Below are positions 34,187 through 43,600 of a stretch of 64,000 nucleotides of DNA, piece by piece; positions within the stretch are counted from its first letter, which is position 1, and each line of letters opens with the position of its first letter. The notes below the pieces were generated by a model, which worked only from the letters and a program-made list of their open reading frames with translations, was not told where the DNA came from and ran no database searches. The stretch comes from 40CM-4-69-5 sp036556905 (GTDB lineage Bacteria > Methylomirabilota > Methylomirabilia > Rokubacteriales > CSP1-6): positions 8,578 through 72,577 of the forward strand of contig DATBIM010000050.1 in assembly GCA_036556905.1 (NCBI GenBank), given 5' to 3'. The position numbers and the translations under genes are program-made.

Positions 34187-35296
34187 ATGCGACGATTCGG
34201 GATCTTCGTTCTCGTGACGTTCCTGGCGCTCGCGGCGGGCTCGGCGGCGGCCCAAGCCCCCATCGAGAGCGAGCTCGTGCTCATCACCCCGGTGTCGAAG
34301 TTCATTCACGACGCCGCCCTCAAGGCCTTCGCCGAGTACGCCAAAGAGCGATGGAACGTCAGCGTGAAGGTCAACGCCATCCCGGCCGGTACCCCGATCG
34401 CGTACGGTCGCATCGTGGAGTGGAAGGGCCGGCCCGAGGCCGACATCTTCTGGGGGGGCGAGTCCGCCCTCTTCGAGAAGCTCACCGAGCAGAAACTGCT
34501 GCAGAAGGTGGAGATCGGTCGCGAGGCGTGGGATTCGATCCCGGCCGCGATCGGCAAACCGAGGCCCATTCCCCTCAAAGACAAGGAGGGCTACTGGGTG
34601 GGCACGGCCCTGGAGCCGTATGGACTCGTCTACCACCCCCGGCGGCTGCAGCGGCTGGGTGTGCCCGCGCCCAAGGACTGGGAAGACCTGCTGCACCCCA
34701 AGCTCCGCGGCGAGGTCGCGCAATGCGCGCCGACCCGCTCCTCATCCTCGAACGCGACCTACGAAGTGATCCTGTCGATGCACGGGGAGAACAAGGGCTG
34801 GGAGTGGCTCAAGCGCCTGGCCGCCAATACCGGACACTTCACCGCGCGCAGCCGTGATGTGCCGACCGTGGTGGCCAAGGGCGAGTACGCTGCCGGCTTC
34901 GCGGTGCCCTCGTACATGGCCTTCGAGGAGAAGCTGGCCGGCTTCGACATCAAGTTCGTGGCTCCCCGGAACGCCTTCGTGACCCCGGAGCCCATGGCGG
35001 TCCTGGCCGGAGCCCGCAATCCCCGGGCGGCCCGCGCGTTCATCGAGTTCCTGCTCACCGAGCGCGGCCAGAAGGTGTTCATGGAGCGAGGCCTGTTTCC
35101 CATCACCCCTCGCTTCCGGGTCCAGGGTCCGCCCGGCTCCACCGCGGAAATGGCCGTGGAGTTCACCGGCGGGGTGCGCTCCTATTTTGATGGCGAGGTC
35201 GCCAACGTCTATGACGACGCGGTTGCCGCTCGGCGTTCGGAGGCGCTGAAACAGCGATACCGCGCGGACATCGAGGCGGTCTGGAAGAAGCCCTGA
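34187..35296 (+). CDS. ABC-transporter periplasmic binding protein (FbpA/AfuA-like)
   Basis: 369-residue exported protein: signal peptide MRRFGIFVLVTFLALAAGSAAAQ (cleavage near AQA), then a cluster-D type solute-binding fold as in iron/spermidine/sugar-phosphate binders. ELVLITPVSKFIHDAALKAF at the N-terminus, EADIFWGGESALFEKL (about 90), YGLVYHPRRLQRLGVPAPKDWEDLL (about 145), FIEFLLTERGQKVFMERGLFP (about 285). AAGGAGA precedes the ATG; the frame upstream to 34130 overlaps glpK in another frame. Substrate: ferric iron is the family default, but location after glpK/GDPD makes a glycerol phosphate plausible. Confidence 0.86.
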   Translation: MRRFGIFVLVTFLALAAGSAAAQAPIESELVLITPVSKFIHDAALKAFAEYAKERWNVSVKVNAIPAGTPIAYGRIVEWKGRPEADIFWGGESALFEKLTEQKLLQKVEIGREAWDSIPAAIGKPRPIPLKDKEGYWVGTALEPYGLVYHPRRLQRLGVPAPKDWEDLLHPKLRGEVAQCAPTRSSSSNATYEVILSMHGENKGWEWLKRLAANTGHFTARSRDVPTVVAKGEYAAGFAVPSYMAFEEKLAGFDIKFVAPRNAFVTPEPMAVLAGARNPRAARAFIEFLLTERGQKVFMERGLFPITPRFRVQGPPGSTAEMAVEFTGGVRSYFDGEVANVYDDAVAARRSEALKQRYRADIEAVWKKP

Positions 35297-35320
35297 GGAG
35301 CCCGGCGGGCCGGGGGTGTA

Positions 35321-36385
35321 ATGGCCACCATCTCCCTGCGCGGCGTCGTCAAGCGGTTCACCGGCGTCGTCGCGGTGGACGGCGCGAGCGTCGATGTCGG
35401 CGATGGCGAGCTGTTCACGCTGCTGGGGCCCTCGGGCTGCGGCAAGACGACGCTGCTCCGGCTGATCGCCGGGTTTTACGCGCCCGACGCCGGCGAGATC
35501 TGGTTCGGTGACCGCCGCGTGGACGGCGTGCCCGTCTACGCCCGCAACATCGGCATGGTGTTCCAGAACTATGCCCTCTGGCCCCACATGACGGTGCGGG
35601 CAAACATCACCTACGGTCTCCGGCTGCGCCGGCTGGCCGCCGCCGAGATCGAGCGCCGACTGGCCGAGGTGCTGGGCAAGGTCAACCTGGTGGGGCTGGA
35701 GGGACGCTACCCTGGCCAGCTCTCGGGGGGCCAGCAGCAGCGGGTAGCGCTGGCCCGCGCGCTCGTCCTCAATCCCGAGATCCTGCTCCTCGACGAGCCG
35801 CTCTCCAACCTGGACGCCAAGATCCGCGTGCAAGTTCGGACGGAAATCCGTCGCCTGCAGCGAGAGCTCGGGATCACCACGGTATACGTCACCCACGACC
35901 AGGAAGAGGCGTTGTCGCTATCCGATCGAGTGGCCGTCATGCGCCAGGGCCTTGTGTTGCAAACCGCCACCCCCAAGGAGCTTTACGAGCGCCCGGCCAC
36001 ACGCTTCGTGGCCGACTTCGTGGGGGTGAACAATTTCATTGCGGGTGTCTGCCGCGAGGCGGGCAATGGCCGGGTCGTGGTGGAGACGGCGCTGGGGCCC
36101 CTGTGCGGGCGCCCGGGCGGCGCCATACAGGCCGGCGAGCGGTGTGTCCTGGCCATCCGCCCCGAGAACATCGCGCTGGGGCCGGGACCTGAGAATTCTT
36201 GCCCGGGTCGCGTCGTGCTCGCGTCGTACCTGGGCAGCACCCTGCGGTACGACGTGGAGACGGCCGCGGGGCCCCTCCTGAAGGTCGACGTGCGCGACCC
36301 CTGGCACCACGAGGTGCTGGCTCCGGGGGCCCCGGTCATCCTCTCGTTTCCCTCGTCGACGGCGCTGACCCTGGCCGATGACTGA
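35321..36385 (+). CDS. ABC-transporter ATP-binding protein (FbpC/PotA-like)
   Basis: 354-residue ATPase. Walker A LGPSGCGKTTLLRLIAG (about 35), Q-loop GMVFQNYALWPHMTVRANI, signature LSGGQQQRVALARAL (about 135), Walker B LLLDEPLSNLDAKIR (about 155), switch His in VYVTHDQEEALSLSDR, then a C-terminal TOBE regulatory domain (about 240-350). Powers the importer formed with the adjacent binding protein and fused permease. The permease gene starts within its last codons. Confidence 0.94.
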   Translation: MATISLRGVVKRFTGVVAVDGASVDVGDGELFTLLGPSGCGKTTLLRLIAGFYAPDAGEIWFGDRRVDGVPVYARNIGMVFQNYALWPHMTVRANITYGLRLRRLAAAEIERRLAEVLGKVNLVGLEGRYPGQLSGGQQQRVALARALVLNPEILLLDEPLSNLDAKIRVQVRTEIRRLQRELGITTVYVTHDQEEALSLSDRVAVMRQGLVLQTATPKELYERPATRFVADFVGVNNFIAGVCREAGNGRVVVETALGPLCGRPGGAIQAGERCVLAIRPENIALGPGPENSCPGRVVLASYLGSTLRYDVETAAGPLLKVDVRDPWHHEVLAPGAPVILSFPSSTALTLADD

Positions 36386-38087
36386 CGGCGTCGCCGCCCC
36401 GGCCGCGGCGCGGGCCCCCGGGGGCATCGCCGTGGCGCCGGCCCTCGGCGTCGCTGCCATCTGGCTCTTCCTGCTGGTGTTCCTGGTCTATCCGCTCCTG
36501 AGGATCTTCTGGGACGCCTTCACCGATGAGCTCGGTCGCTTCACCGTAGGCCACTTCCTCGAGTTCGCCAGCGACGCGTTCTACCGCCGCTCGCTGGTCA
36601 ACTCGCTGCTGCTGGGCCTGGGAACCGTGGCTGCCACCTCGGTGCTGGGCTTCACGATCGCGATCCTGCTCGTCCGGTACGAGTTCGTCGGCCGGAGCCT
36701 GTTCAGCTACCTCACGCTGATTCCCATCATCTCGCCCCCGCTGGTCGGGGTCCTGGGCTTCACGTTCATCCTGGGCCGGGCCGGCACCGTCAACGTGCTC
36801 CTGATGGACTGGCTGGACATCGCCCGCCCCGTCAACTTCATCTATGGCCTCCATGGCGTGCTGCTCGTCGAGGCGCTGCATCTGTTCCCGATGATCACGC
36901 TCAACGTGGTCGACGCCCTGGCCAAGATCGATCCGGCCCTGGAGGAGGCGGCCGAAAGCGTGGGGGCTCGTGGCTGGCGCAAGCTGCGCACGATCACGCT
37001 GCCCCTGACAACGCCCGGCTACATCGCCGGGGCCCTGCTGGTGTTCATCTGGACATTCTCGGACTTCGCCACGCCGCTCGTGCTGGGCGTCCACGACCTG
37101 CTAGCCGCGCAGGCCTATCTCAACATTGTGCAGTTCGTGGACCGGCGCCTGTTCCGCATGGGGATCGTGATCTCGGCCCTCATGGTGGTGCTGGCCGTGG
37201 TATTCCTCGTCGCGGCCCGGCGGTACGTCGCCATCAAGGACTACTCTTCGCTGGCGTACTCCCGTGTGGCCCGGCGCCGGCTCACCGGGGCCCGCCACGC
37301 CCTGGCCGTCGGGTTCCTGTCGCTGGTGATGGTGGCCTCGTTCATCCCCTACGTGGGCGTGGCCCTGGCCTCGGTGGGGCGGGGCTGGTCGCTCACGCCG
37401 CTGCCGGTGCAGTACACGCTGCAGTACTTCGAGCGGGTGATCGTAGAGACGCCGAAGTACATCGTGAACACCTTTGTCTATGCCGGGCTGGCCGTCGGCA
37501 TCTGCATCGTCGTGGGCCTGCCCATCGCCTGGCTGCTGGCCCGCACGCGGCTGCCCGGCCGCGACGTCCTGGACGGCCTCAACACGCTGATCCTGGCCAT
37601 CCCGGGCACCGCCATCGGCATCGCCTACATCCGAGCCTTCCACGTCCCCCTGCCCGGCCTCGACCGCGCCCTCACCAGTTTCTGGATCATCCTGCCGCTC
37701 GTCCTTGCGGTGCGGCGACTGCCGTATACCGTGCGCGGCTCGTACGCCTCGCTGCTCCTCGTGCACCGCTCGATGGAGGAGGCCGCGGCCAGCGTGGGGG
37801 CCCGCGGCCCGCGGTCCTTCCGGGACATCACCCTGCCGCTGATCTGGCGCGGCGTCCTGGTCGGGTCTCTCTTCTCGTTCATGACGTCGCTGCAGGAAGC
37901 CTCCGCCGTGCTGTTCCTCTCGCTCGGGGGCTGGGAGACGATGACCGTGGGAATCTTCTCCTTCTACATCGCCGGCAGCGCCAACGAGGCGGCCGCGCTG
38001 GGTGTGATCCTCATCGTCGTCGCGGCGGTGACGCTGGTCCTGATCAACCGTGTGGCCGGCGCCCGCATGGGCGGGATGTTCGGTTAG
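36378..38087 (+). CDS. ABC-transporter fused permease (FbpB/ThiP-like)
   Basis: 569 residues with two homologous inner-membrane permease halves of about six helices each. EAA-type coupling loops are EEAAESVGARGWRKLRTITLPLTTPGY (about 195) and EEAAASVGARGPRSFRDITLPLIWRG (about 470). Such tandem permeases accompany FbpA-type ferric, thiamine and AfuABC-type sugar-phosphate binders. The three genes form one unit; the gap of about 107 bp that follows carries the ATP synthase promoter. Confidence 0.93.
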   Translation: MTDGVAAPAAARAPGGIAVAPALGVAAIWLFLLVFLVYPLLRIFWDAFTDELGRFTVGHFLEFASDAFYRRSLVNSLLLGLGTVAATSVLGFTIAILLVRYEFVGRSLFSYLTLIPIISPPLVGVLGFTFILGRAGTVNVLLMDWLDIARPVNFIYGLHGVLLVEALHLFPMITLNVVDALAKIDPALEEAAESVGARGWRKLRTITLPLTTPGYIAGALLVFIWTFSDFATPLVLGVHDLLAAQAYLNIVQFVDRRLFRMGIVISALMVVLAVVFLVAARRYVAIKDYSSLAYSRVARRRLTGARHALAVGFLSLVMVASFIPYVGVALASVGRGWSLTPLPVQYTLQYFERVIVETPKYIVNTFVYAGLAVGICIVVGLPIAWLLARTRLPGRDVLDGLNTLILAIPGTAIGIAYIRAFHVPLPGLDRALTSFWIILPLVLAVRRLPYTVRGSYASLLLVHRSMEEAAASVGARGPRSFRDITLPLIWRGVLVGSLFSFMTSLQEASAVLFLSLGGWETMTVGIFSFYIAGSANEAAALGVILIVVAAVTLVLINRVAGARMGGMFG

Positions 38088-38155
38088 TCCTCTTGTGCTT
38101 CACTCCGCTCGGGACGCCCTCAGAAATCAACGGGGAATCAGCTAGTTGAGCCGCC

Positions 38156-38184
38156 TTGTCCCGTTCGGTGCGATGTGCTAGTGT
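38156..38184 (+). promoter_or_regulatory. Promoter for the atpZ-atpI-atpB-atpE unit
   Basis: TTGTCC (38156-38161), 17-bp spacer, TAGTGT (38179-38184). The atpZ ATG is at 38195, so the leader would be about 4 nt or less, with no room for a Shine-Dalgarno. The rest of the 38088-38194 gap includes GTGCTTCACTCCG (38095-38107), also present inside hisH, but nothing else I recognise. Confidence 0.6.
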
Positions 38185-38194
38185 CCTTCTTCAC

Positions 38195-38428
38195 ATGACG
38201 CCGGGGCCCGAGCCCGCCTTCAAGTCTGTCGGCGAGCTGGCCTCGATCGGCGTGGCCCTGGTACTGGCGACCGTGATCGGCCTGGGCGCTGGTTACTACG
38301 CCGACCGCTGGCTGGGCACGAGCCCATGGTTGACCCTCGTTGGTCTCGGGCTCGGGATCGTGGCGGGCTTCGTCACCCTCTTTCGCTCGGTCAGGAGCGC
38401 GGAGCGGAACCTCAAGGACGATGCGTGA
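38195..38428 (+). CDS. atpZ: AtpZ/AtpI-family accessory protein of ATP synthase
   Basis: 77-residue protein with two hydrophobic helices (LASIGVALVLATVIGLGAGYYADRWLG and WLTLVGLGLGIVAGFVTLFRS), the hallmark of the AtpZ/'putative F0F1-ATPase subunit' family. The GxGAGYYxDRWLG signature is well kept. These proteins assist c-ring assembly or Mg2+/Ca2+ flux for the ATP synthase. The start at 38195 is fixed by the promoter and by the family N-terminus. Confidence 0.87.
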   Translation: MTPGPEPAFKSVGELASIGVALVLATVIGLGAGYYADRWLGTSPWLTLVGLGLGIVAGFVTLFRSVRSAERNLKDDA

Positions 38429-38789
38429 GCTGAGAGCGCGCGTCACGCTGGTCAGCGCGGCGACGGCTGCCGTGCTGGCGGGATTGGCCTACGGGCTGGC
38501 CGGCCCCGCCGCTGGGCTCGGGGTCGCGGCCGCGGGGGCCCTGACTTTGGCGAACTTCTGGTGGCTCGTGCACAACGCCGGTGCCGTCGCCGACGTCGTC
38601 CCCGCCTCGCGCCGGCTCGTCTGGGCCGTCGCCTCCGGGGTGCGACTCCTGGCGCTGGTGGCGGTGCTGGCCCTGCTACTCGCCTCCGGGCTCGTGCACC
38701 CCGTGGCGTTCGTCGTCGGGCTGGTGATCGTGCCCGGCGCGGTGATCGTGCTGGGACTGCGGGCCGCCTGTCGCGCCGGAGCCGGATGA
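38421..38789 (+). CDS. ATP synthase subunit I-like protein
   Basis: 122 residues with four hydrophobic segments. Matches the AtpI/ATP synthase I family in size, topology and position upstream of atpB. N-terminus MRELRARVTLVSAATAAVLAGLAYG, then GALTLANFWWLVHNAG, typical of the family's second helix. Overlaps atpZ by 8 nt and atpB by 4 nt, so expression is coupled. A chaperone role in c-ring formation is known for AtpI. Confidence 0.8.
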   Translation: MRELRARVTLVSAATAAVLAGLAYGLAGPAAGLGVAAAGALTLANFWWLVHNAGAVADVVPASRRLVWAVASGVRLLALVAVLALLLASGLVHPVAFVVGLVIVPGAVIVLGLRAACRAGAG

Positions 38790-39571
38790 TGGGAGCGATC
38801 GAGCACCCTCCGATCCTTCAGCTGCCAACCATTCCCGACCATGTCACGTATACGTGGCTGGTGATGATCCTGCTCGCCGCGCTGGCCTTCCTGGGCTCCC
38901 GCCACGTCGCGCTGGTCCCGCGGGGCCTGCAGAATGTCCTGGAAGTCGTGCTCGAGCAAATCCTGGGAATGATCGACGACGTGATCGGGCCCGGTGGGCG
39001 CCAGTACCTGCCCCTGATCGCCACCCTCGGGCTCTTCATCCTGACCGGCAACCTCATCTCGCTCGTGCCCGGCCTGGCCGGGCCGACGGCCAACCTCAAC
39101 ACCACGGCGGCGTGTGCCATCATCGTGTTCGTCTCCTACCATTACATCGGTATCAAGAATCAGGGTCTGGTGGCCTACCTGAACCACTTCACCGGTCCCA
39201 TGCCCTGGTCGCTGGGAATGGCTCCCATCAAGCTCTTGATGATTCCCATCGAGCTCATCAGCCACCTGGCCCGGCCCCTGTCGCTGTCGCTCCGGCTCTT
39301 CGGTAACATGACGGGCGGCCACATCCTCTTGGCGATCATCTTCTTCCTCATGGGTCTGGACGGGCTGCTGGGGTGGGCGCTCTCGGGGAGCGGGCTCGCT
39401 GTCGTGCTGGGCGGACTGGGTAGCGTCATCATGGTCGTCTTCACCGTCGGCTTCCTGTTCCCGCTGAAGATCCTGGTCTCGTTCCTGCAGGCCTTCATCT
39501 TCGTCATGCTGACCATGCTGTACATCGCCGGCGCGACCGAACACGCCGAGCATCACGCGGAGCACCACTAG
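38786..39571 (+). CDS. atpB: F-type ATP synthase subunit a
   Basis: 261-residue membrane subunit carrying the two proton half-channels. The essential Arg is in LSLSLRLFGNMTGGH (about 170), with HLARP just before; LITGNLISLVPG-like sequence (LFILTGNLISLVPGLAGPTANLNTT) marks the middle helices. It ends with a His-rich tail (EHAEHHAEHH). Two adjacent ATGs (38786, 38789); the first overlaps the preceding stop. Confidence 0.95.
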   Translation: MMGAIEHPPILQLPTIPDHVTYTWLVMILLAALAFLGSRHVALVPRGLQNVLEVVLEQILGMIDDVIGPGGRQYLPLIATLGLFILTGNLISLVPGLAGPTANLNTTAACAIIVFVSYHYIGIKNQGLVAYLNHFTGPMPWSLGMAPIKLLMIPIELISHLARPLSLSLRLFGNMTGGHILLAIIFFLMGLDGLLGWALSGSGLAVVLGGLGSVIMVVFTVGFLFPLKILVSFLQAFIFVMLTMLYIAGATEHAEHHAEHH

Positions 39572-39590
39572 CCACAAGGAGGGCCGGTTC

Positions 39591-39920
39591 GTGCGACGTT
39601 CACTGGTTGCCGTGGGCATGATAGTGTTCGCGTTCCCGAGCCTGGCGCTGGCCCAGACGCCCGCCGGAGGAGGGGGTGGTGGCTGGGTCGGACCGTTCGC
39701 CGTCCTGGCCGCCGGTCTCGGCATGGCGTTCGCCGCCGGCCTCTGCGGCCTCGGGCAGGGGCGGGCGATCGCGTCTGCGGTCGAGGCCATGGCCCGCCAG
39801 CCCGGCGCGGCGGCGCGGATTCAGACCGCGATGATCATCGGTCTGGCGCTGATCGAGTCGCTGGCGATCTACACGCTGGTCATCGCGATCATCTTGTTGT
39901 TCGTTCAGCCGGTCAAGTAG
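39591..39920 (+). CDS. atpE: F-type ATP synthase subunit c with N-terminal extension
   Basis: 109 residues, longer than the usual 75-90 because of an N-terminal signal-like helix (RRSLVAVGMIVFAFPSLALAQ) and a Gly-rich linker before the hairpin. The polar loop is EAMARQPGAAARI; the ion-carrying Glu is E89 in LALIESLAIYTLV. Q56, S90 and Y94 occupy positions known as sodium ligands in Ilyobacter, but the Thr ligand is Leu91, so proton coupling is more likely. AGGAGGG precedes the GTG start. atpFHAGDC are not in the window. Confidence 0.93.
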   Translation: MRRSLVAVGMIVFAFPSLALAQTPAGGGGGGWVGPFAVLAAGLGMAFAAGLCGLGQGRAIASAVEAMARQPGAAARIQTAMIIGLALIESLAIYTLVIAIILLFVQPVK

Positions 39921-39973
39921 ACAGGCTCGCGGTGGCGGGCGCGGACGCCGTGCCCGCCACCCACGCACTGCTC

Positions 39974-40624
39974 ATGCCCCGGCGCACGGCCTACCGGCCT
40001 CCCAAGATCCCCGAGATGACGATCCGCCGGCTGTCCGTCTACACGCGCTGCCTGCTCCAGCTCGAGGAAGATGGGGTCAAGACCATCTCCTCGCAGGACC
40101 TGGCCGAGCGCTTCAACCTGAACTCCGCGCAGGTCCGCAAGGACCTCGCCTACTTCGGGGAGTTCGGTGTCCGGGGCATCGGCTACTACGTGTCGGGCCT
40201 CAAGGCCGAGTTGCAGCGGATCCTGGGCCTGGATCGCGAGTGGCCGGTGGCCCTGGTCGGCTTCGGCAACCTCGGCTCGGCCCTCTTCCACTACCGGGGG
40301 TTCGGCCGCCAGGGCTTCCGCATCGTGGCTGTCTTCGACGACGATCCGGCCAAGCACCACCGGGAGGTCGGCGGGGTCCCCGTGTTCCCCGCCCGTGAGC
40401 TCGCGCGCGAAGTGCGAGCCCGGTCGATCCAGATCGGGATCGTGGCGGTCCCGGCCGAATCCGCGCAGGCCGTGGCCGATCAGCTGGTGGCGGCCGGGAT
40501 CAAGGCCGTCCTGAACTTCGCCCCGACCCGGATCCGTGTGCCGCGTGACGTTCGGCTCAAGGACGTGGACCTCTCGATCGAGCTGGAGACGCTGTCGTTT
40601 TACCTGGCCAAGGGATCACGATAG
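39974..40624 (+). CDS. rex: Redox-sensing transcriptional repressor Rex
   Basis: 216 residues: winged helix at the N-terminus (TIRRLSVYTRCLLQLEEDG...SSQDLAERFNLNSAQVRKDLAYFGEFGVRGIGY, in separate blocks) and an NAD(H)-binding Rossmann domain (VALVGFGNLGSALFHYRGF, about 80). Senses the NADH/NAD+ ratio and usually represses respiratory and fermentation genes. An earlier GTG at 39932 would add 14 residues. Its place directly after atpE suggests that it is transcribed with the ATP synthase membrane genes. No clear TTGTGA-N-TCACAA operator was found nearby. Confidence 0.93.
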   Translation: MPRRTAYRPPKIPEMTIRRLSVYTRCLLQLEEDGVKTISSQDLAERFNLNSAQVRKDLAYFGEFGVRGIGYYVSGLKAELQRILGLDREWPVALVGFGNLGSALFHYRGFGRQGFRIVAVFDDDPAKHHREVGGVPVFPARELAREVRARSIQIGIVAVPAESAQAVADQLVAAGIKAVLNFAPTRIRVPRDVRLKDVDLSIELETLSFYLAKGSR

Positions 40625-40648
40625 GGTAGTAGCCGTAGCCGTCGCTCC

Positions 40649-43600
40649 ATGCTGGAACAGTGGCCGCCGTTCGAAGCCCTGGCGAAAGCCTTCGCCGCGG
40701 GAGATCCCTGTCTACGCATCGCCGGCCTCACCGGGGGGGGCCGGGCCCTGGTCATAGCCGAGCTCCTCCAGACCACTTCGCGCGCGGCCCTGGTCCTGGC
40801 CGCTTCACTCCCCGACGCGCGTTCCTGGGCTCAGGATCTGAGGTTCTTCGGTGCCCCGGCCGTGGAGTTTCCCGAGGGCGAGCCCCGGCTCTGGCGCGGT
40901 GGTCGCCAGCGCGAAGCCGATGCCGAGCGCGCGCTCATCTGCCGGCGGCTGCTCGCCGGGGAGCCCCTCATCGTCGTCGCCACCCGGTCCGCTCTCGGGG
41001 TGCCGCTGTCGGCCCCCGGCGCCTTCGGCGCCGGGACGCTGCGCTTGTCGGTCGGCGACAGCCTCGATCGCGAGCTGCTCCTGGAGGCGCTCGGCGCCGC
41101 CGGCTATGAGCGGGTCGACACGGTCGTCGAGGTGGGCCAGTGGAGCCTGCGCGGCGGCATCGTCGACATTTTCTCGCCCACGCACCCGGCCCCGGCCCGC
41201 CTCGAGTTCTTCGGGGATGAGATCGAGTCGATCCGCCTGTTCGATCCCACATCGCAGCGGTCGCAGACGGCCCTGGACGAGCTGATCGTGCTGCCGCTCG
41301 AGGCTCCTGCCCAGGGGGCGTCGGGGACCACCGCCGACTTGCTCGCCTACCTGCCGGCAGCCGCGGCCGTCGTTGTCGACAATCCGCGGCTGCTCGACGA
41401 GGGGGTCGAGGAGGCGCCAGACCAGCCGCCACTGGGGAAGCGGCTGGAATCACGGCAGCGTCTGGAGCTTGAGCTTGTGACCGGAGCGTCCGGCTCGCCT
41501 GGATTCGCCCTGGAGACCCACGCGGTGGACCGCTACTCGGGACGGTTCATCCAGCTCGCCGAGGAGATCGCCGGCTGGCGACGCGAGGGGTTTCGCGTCC
41601 GACTAGTGGCCGCCGACGTCCACCAGGCCGAGCATCTGCGGCAGATCCTCCGCGAGCACGGGCTGGAGGCAGCGGACGCGCCTGGTCTGGGGACGGCCGA
41701 CGGTCTGGCGGTGGTCGTGGGAGAGTGCTCGACCGGCTTCACGATCCCGGCGCTGGGGCTCATCGTGCTGACCGAGGGGGAGATGTTCGGGGCCCGGCGC
41801 CGTACCCTCCGGAGGCCCAAATACCAGCGGGGCTCCCCCGTCACCGCCTTCACAGATCTGGCCGTCGGCGACCTGGTCGTCCACGATGACCACGGGATCG
41901 GGCGCTACCTCGGCCTGCGCACCATGCACGTGGGAGACCGCGACGGCGACTACCTGCTCCTGGAGTACGCCGAGAGCAACCAGCTCTACCTCCCCGTCGA
42001 GCGGCTCGATCTCATCTCCAAGTATCTCGGTGGAGACGCGACGGCAGCTCGTCTCGATCGTCTGGGCGGGGCCTCTTGGCAACGCGTCAAAGAGTCGGTG
42101 CGGGCCGCCCTTCGCGAGATGGCCGAGGAGTTGCTCAAGCTCTACGCTCGCCGCGCCGTCGCCGAGGGCCACGCCTTCGCCACCGACACCGCCTGGCAGC
42201 GGGAGTTCGAAGCCGCCTTCCGCTTCGAGGAGACGCCGGACCAGCTTCGGGCGATCGCCGACGTCAAGCAGGATATGGAAGCGGCCCGCCCCATGGACCG
42301 TCTGGTCGCCGGGGACGTAGGCTACGGCAAGACGGAAGTGGCGCTTCGGGCCGCCTTTAAGACGGTCGCCGACGGCATGCAGGTGGCGGTGCTGGTCCCC
42401 ACGACGGTGCTCGCCCAGCAGCACTGGGCCACGTTCGCCGAGCGTTTTGCCGCGTTTCCGGTTCGGGTCGAGCTGCTCTCGCGGTTCCGATCACCGGCTG
42501 AGCAGAAGGCCGTGGTGGACGGGCTCCGGGCGGGGACGGTGGACGTGGTGATCGGCACCCACCGCCTTCTGTCGCGCGACGTCGGCTTCAAGAACCTGGG
42601 ATTGCTGATCGTCGACGAGGAGCACCGGTTCGGCGTCGCCCACAAGGAGCGCCTCAAGCAGTTTCGAACGGCGGTGGACGTGCTGGCGCTGACCGCCACG
42701 CCCATCCCCCGTACGCTCTACATGTCCCTCTCCGGGGTGCGGGACATGTCGGTGATCGAGACGCCGCCGCTGGATCGGCTGCCGGTGGAGACGGTGATCC
42801 GTCGCTTCGGCAAGGCGGTGATCCGAGAGGCCCTGGAGCGTGAGCTCCGGCGCGGCGGTCAGGTCTTCTTCGTCCACAACCGGGTCCAGTCGCTTCCTTC
42901 GATGGTGCGCATGCTCGGCGAGTTGGTGCCCGATGCACGCCTGGTGATGGCGCACGGGCAGATGCGCGAGCGGGAGCTGGAGGCGGCCATGGTCAAGTTC
43001 GTCAGCGGTCAGGCCGACGTGCTGGTCTCGACCGCCATCATCGAGTCGGGGCTGGACATCCCAGCGTCCAACACCATCGTCGTGAACCGGGCGGATCGTC
43101 TGGGGCTGGCCCAGCTCTACCAGTTGCGGGGGCGGGTGGGCCGCGAACGCCAGCAGGCCTTCTGCTATCTGCTCATCCCGGCGGACGGGCGGGTCGATGA
43201 GCAGGCCCAGCGGCGGCTCCGGGTGCTGCAGGAGCTCACGGACCTGGGCTCGGGGTTCAAGCTGGCTCTCCGCGACCTCGAGATCAGGGGCGCTGGCAAC
43301 CTGCTGGGCGCCCAGCAGCACGGCCACATCGCTGCGGTCGGCTTCGATCTTTATTCGAAACTCCTGGCGGAAGCCGTGCGAGAATTGAAGGGCGAAGCGA
43401 CCGCTGCCAGTGTCGAGCCGGTCGTGAGCGTGAACGTCGAAGGCTTCTTACCAGAAGACTATGTCTCCGAGGTCAACCAGCGTCTCGCGCTCTACAAGCG
43501 CCTCGCCGGAGCTCGCACCGCGGGCGAGGTGGTGGACCTTCGCGCGGAGCTGGTCGACCGCTTCGGCCCCTTGCCGCTCCCGGCCGAGCAGTTGCTCGAC

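Noticed and set aside
38088..38194. Rex operator upstream of atpZ
   Set aside because: TTGTGCTTCAC at 38093-38103 resembles half of a Rex site, but no inverted partner is present.
39591..39920. Sodium-type ATP synthase c-subunit
   Set aside because: Gln56, Glu89, Ser90 and Tyr94 match sodium ligands, but Thr is replaced by Leu91; many proton enzymes share the other residues.
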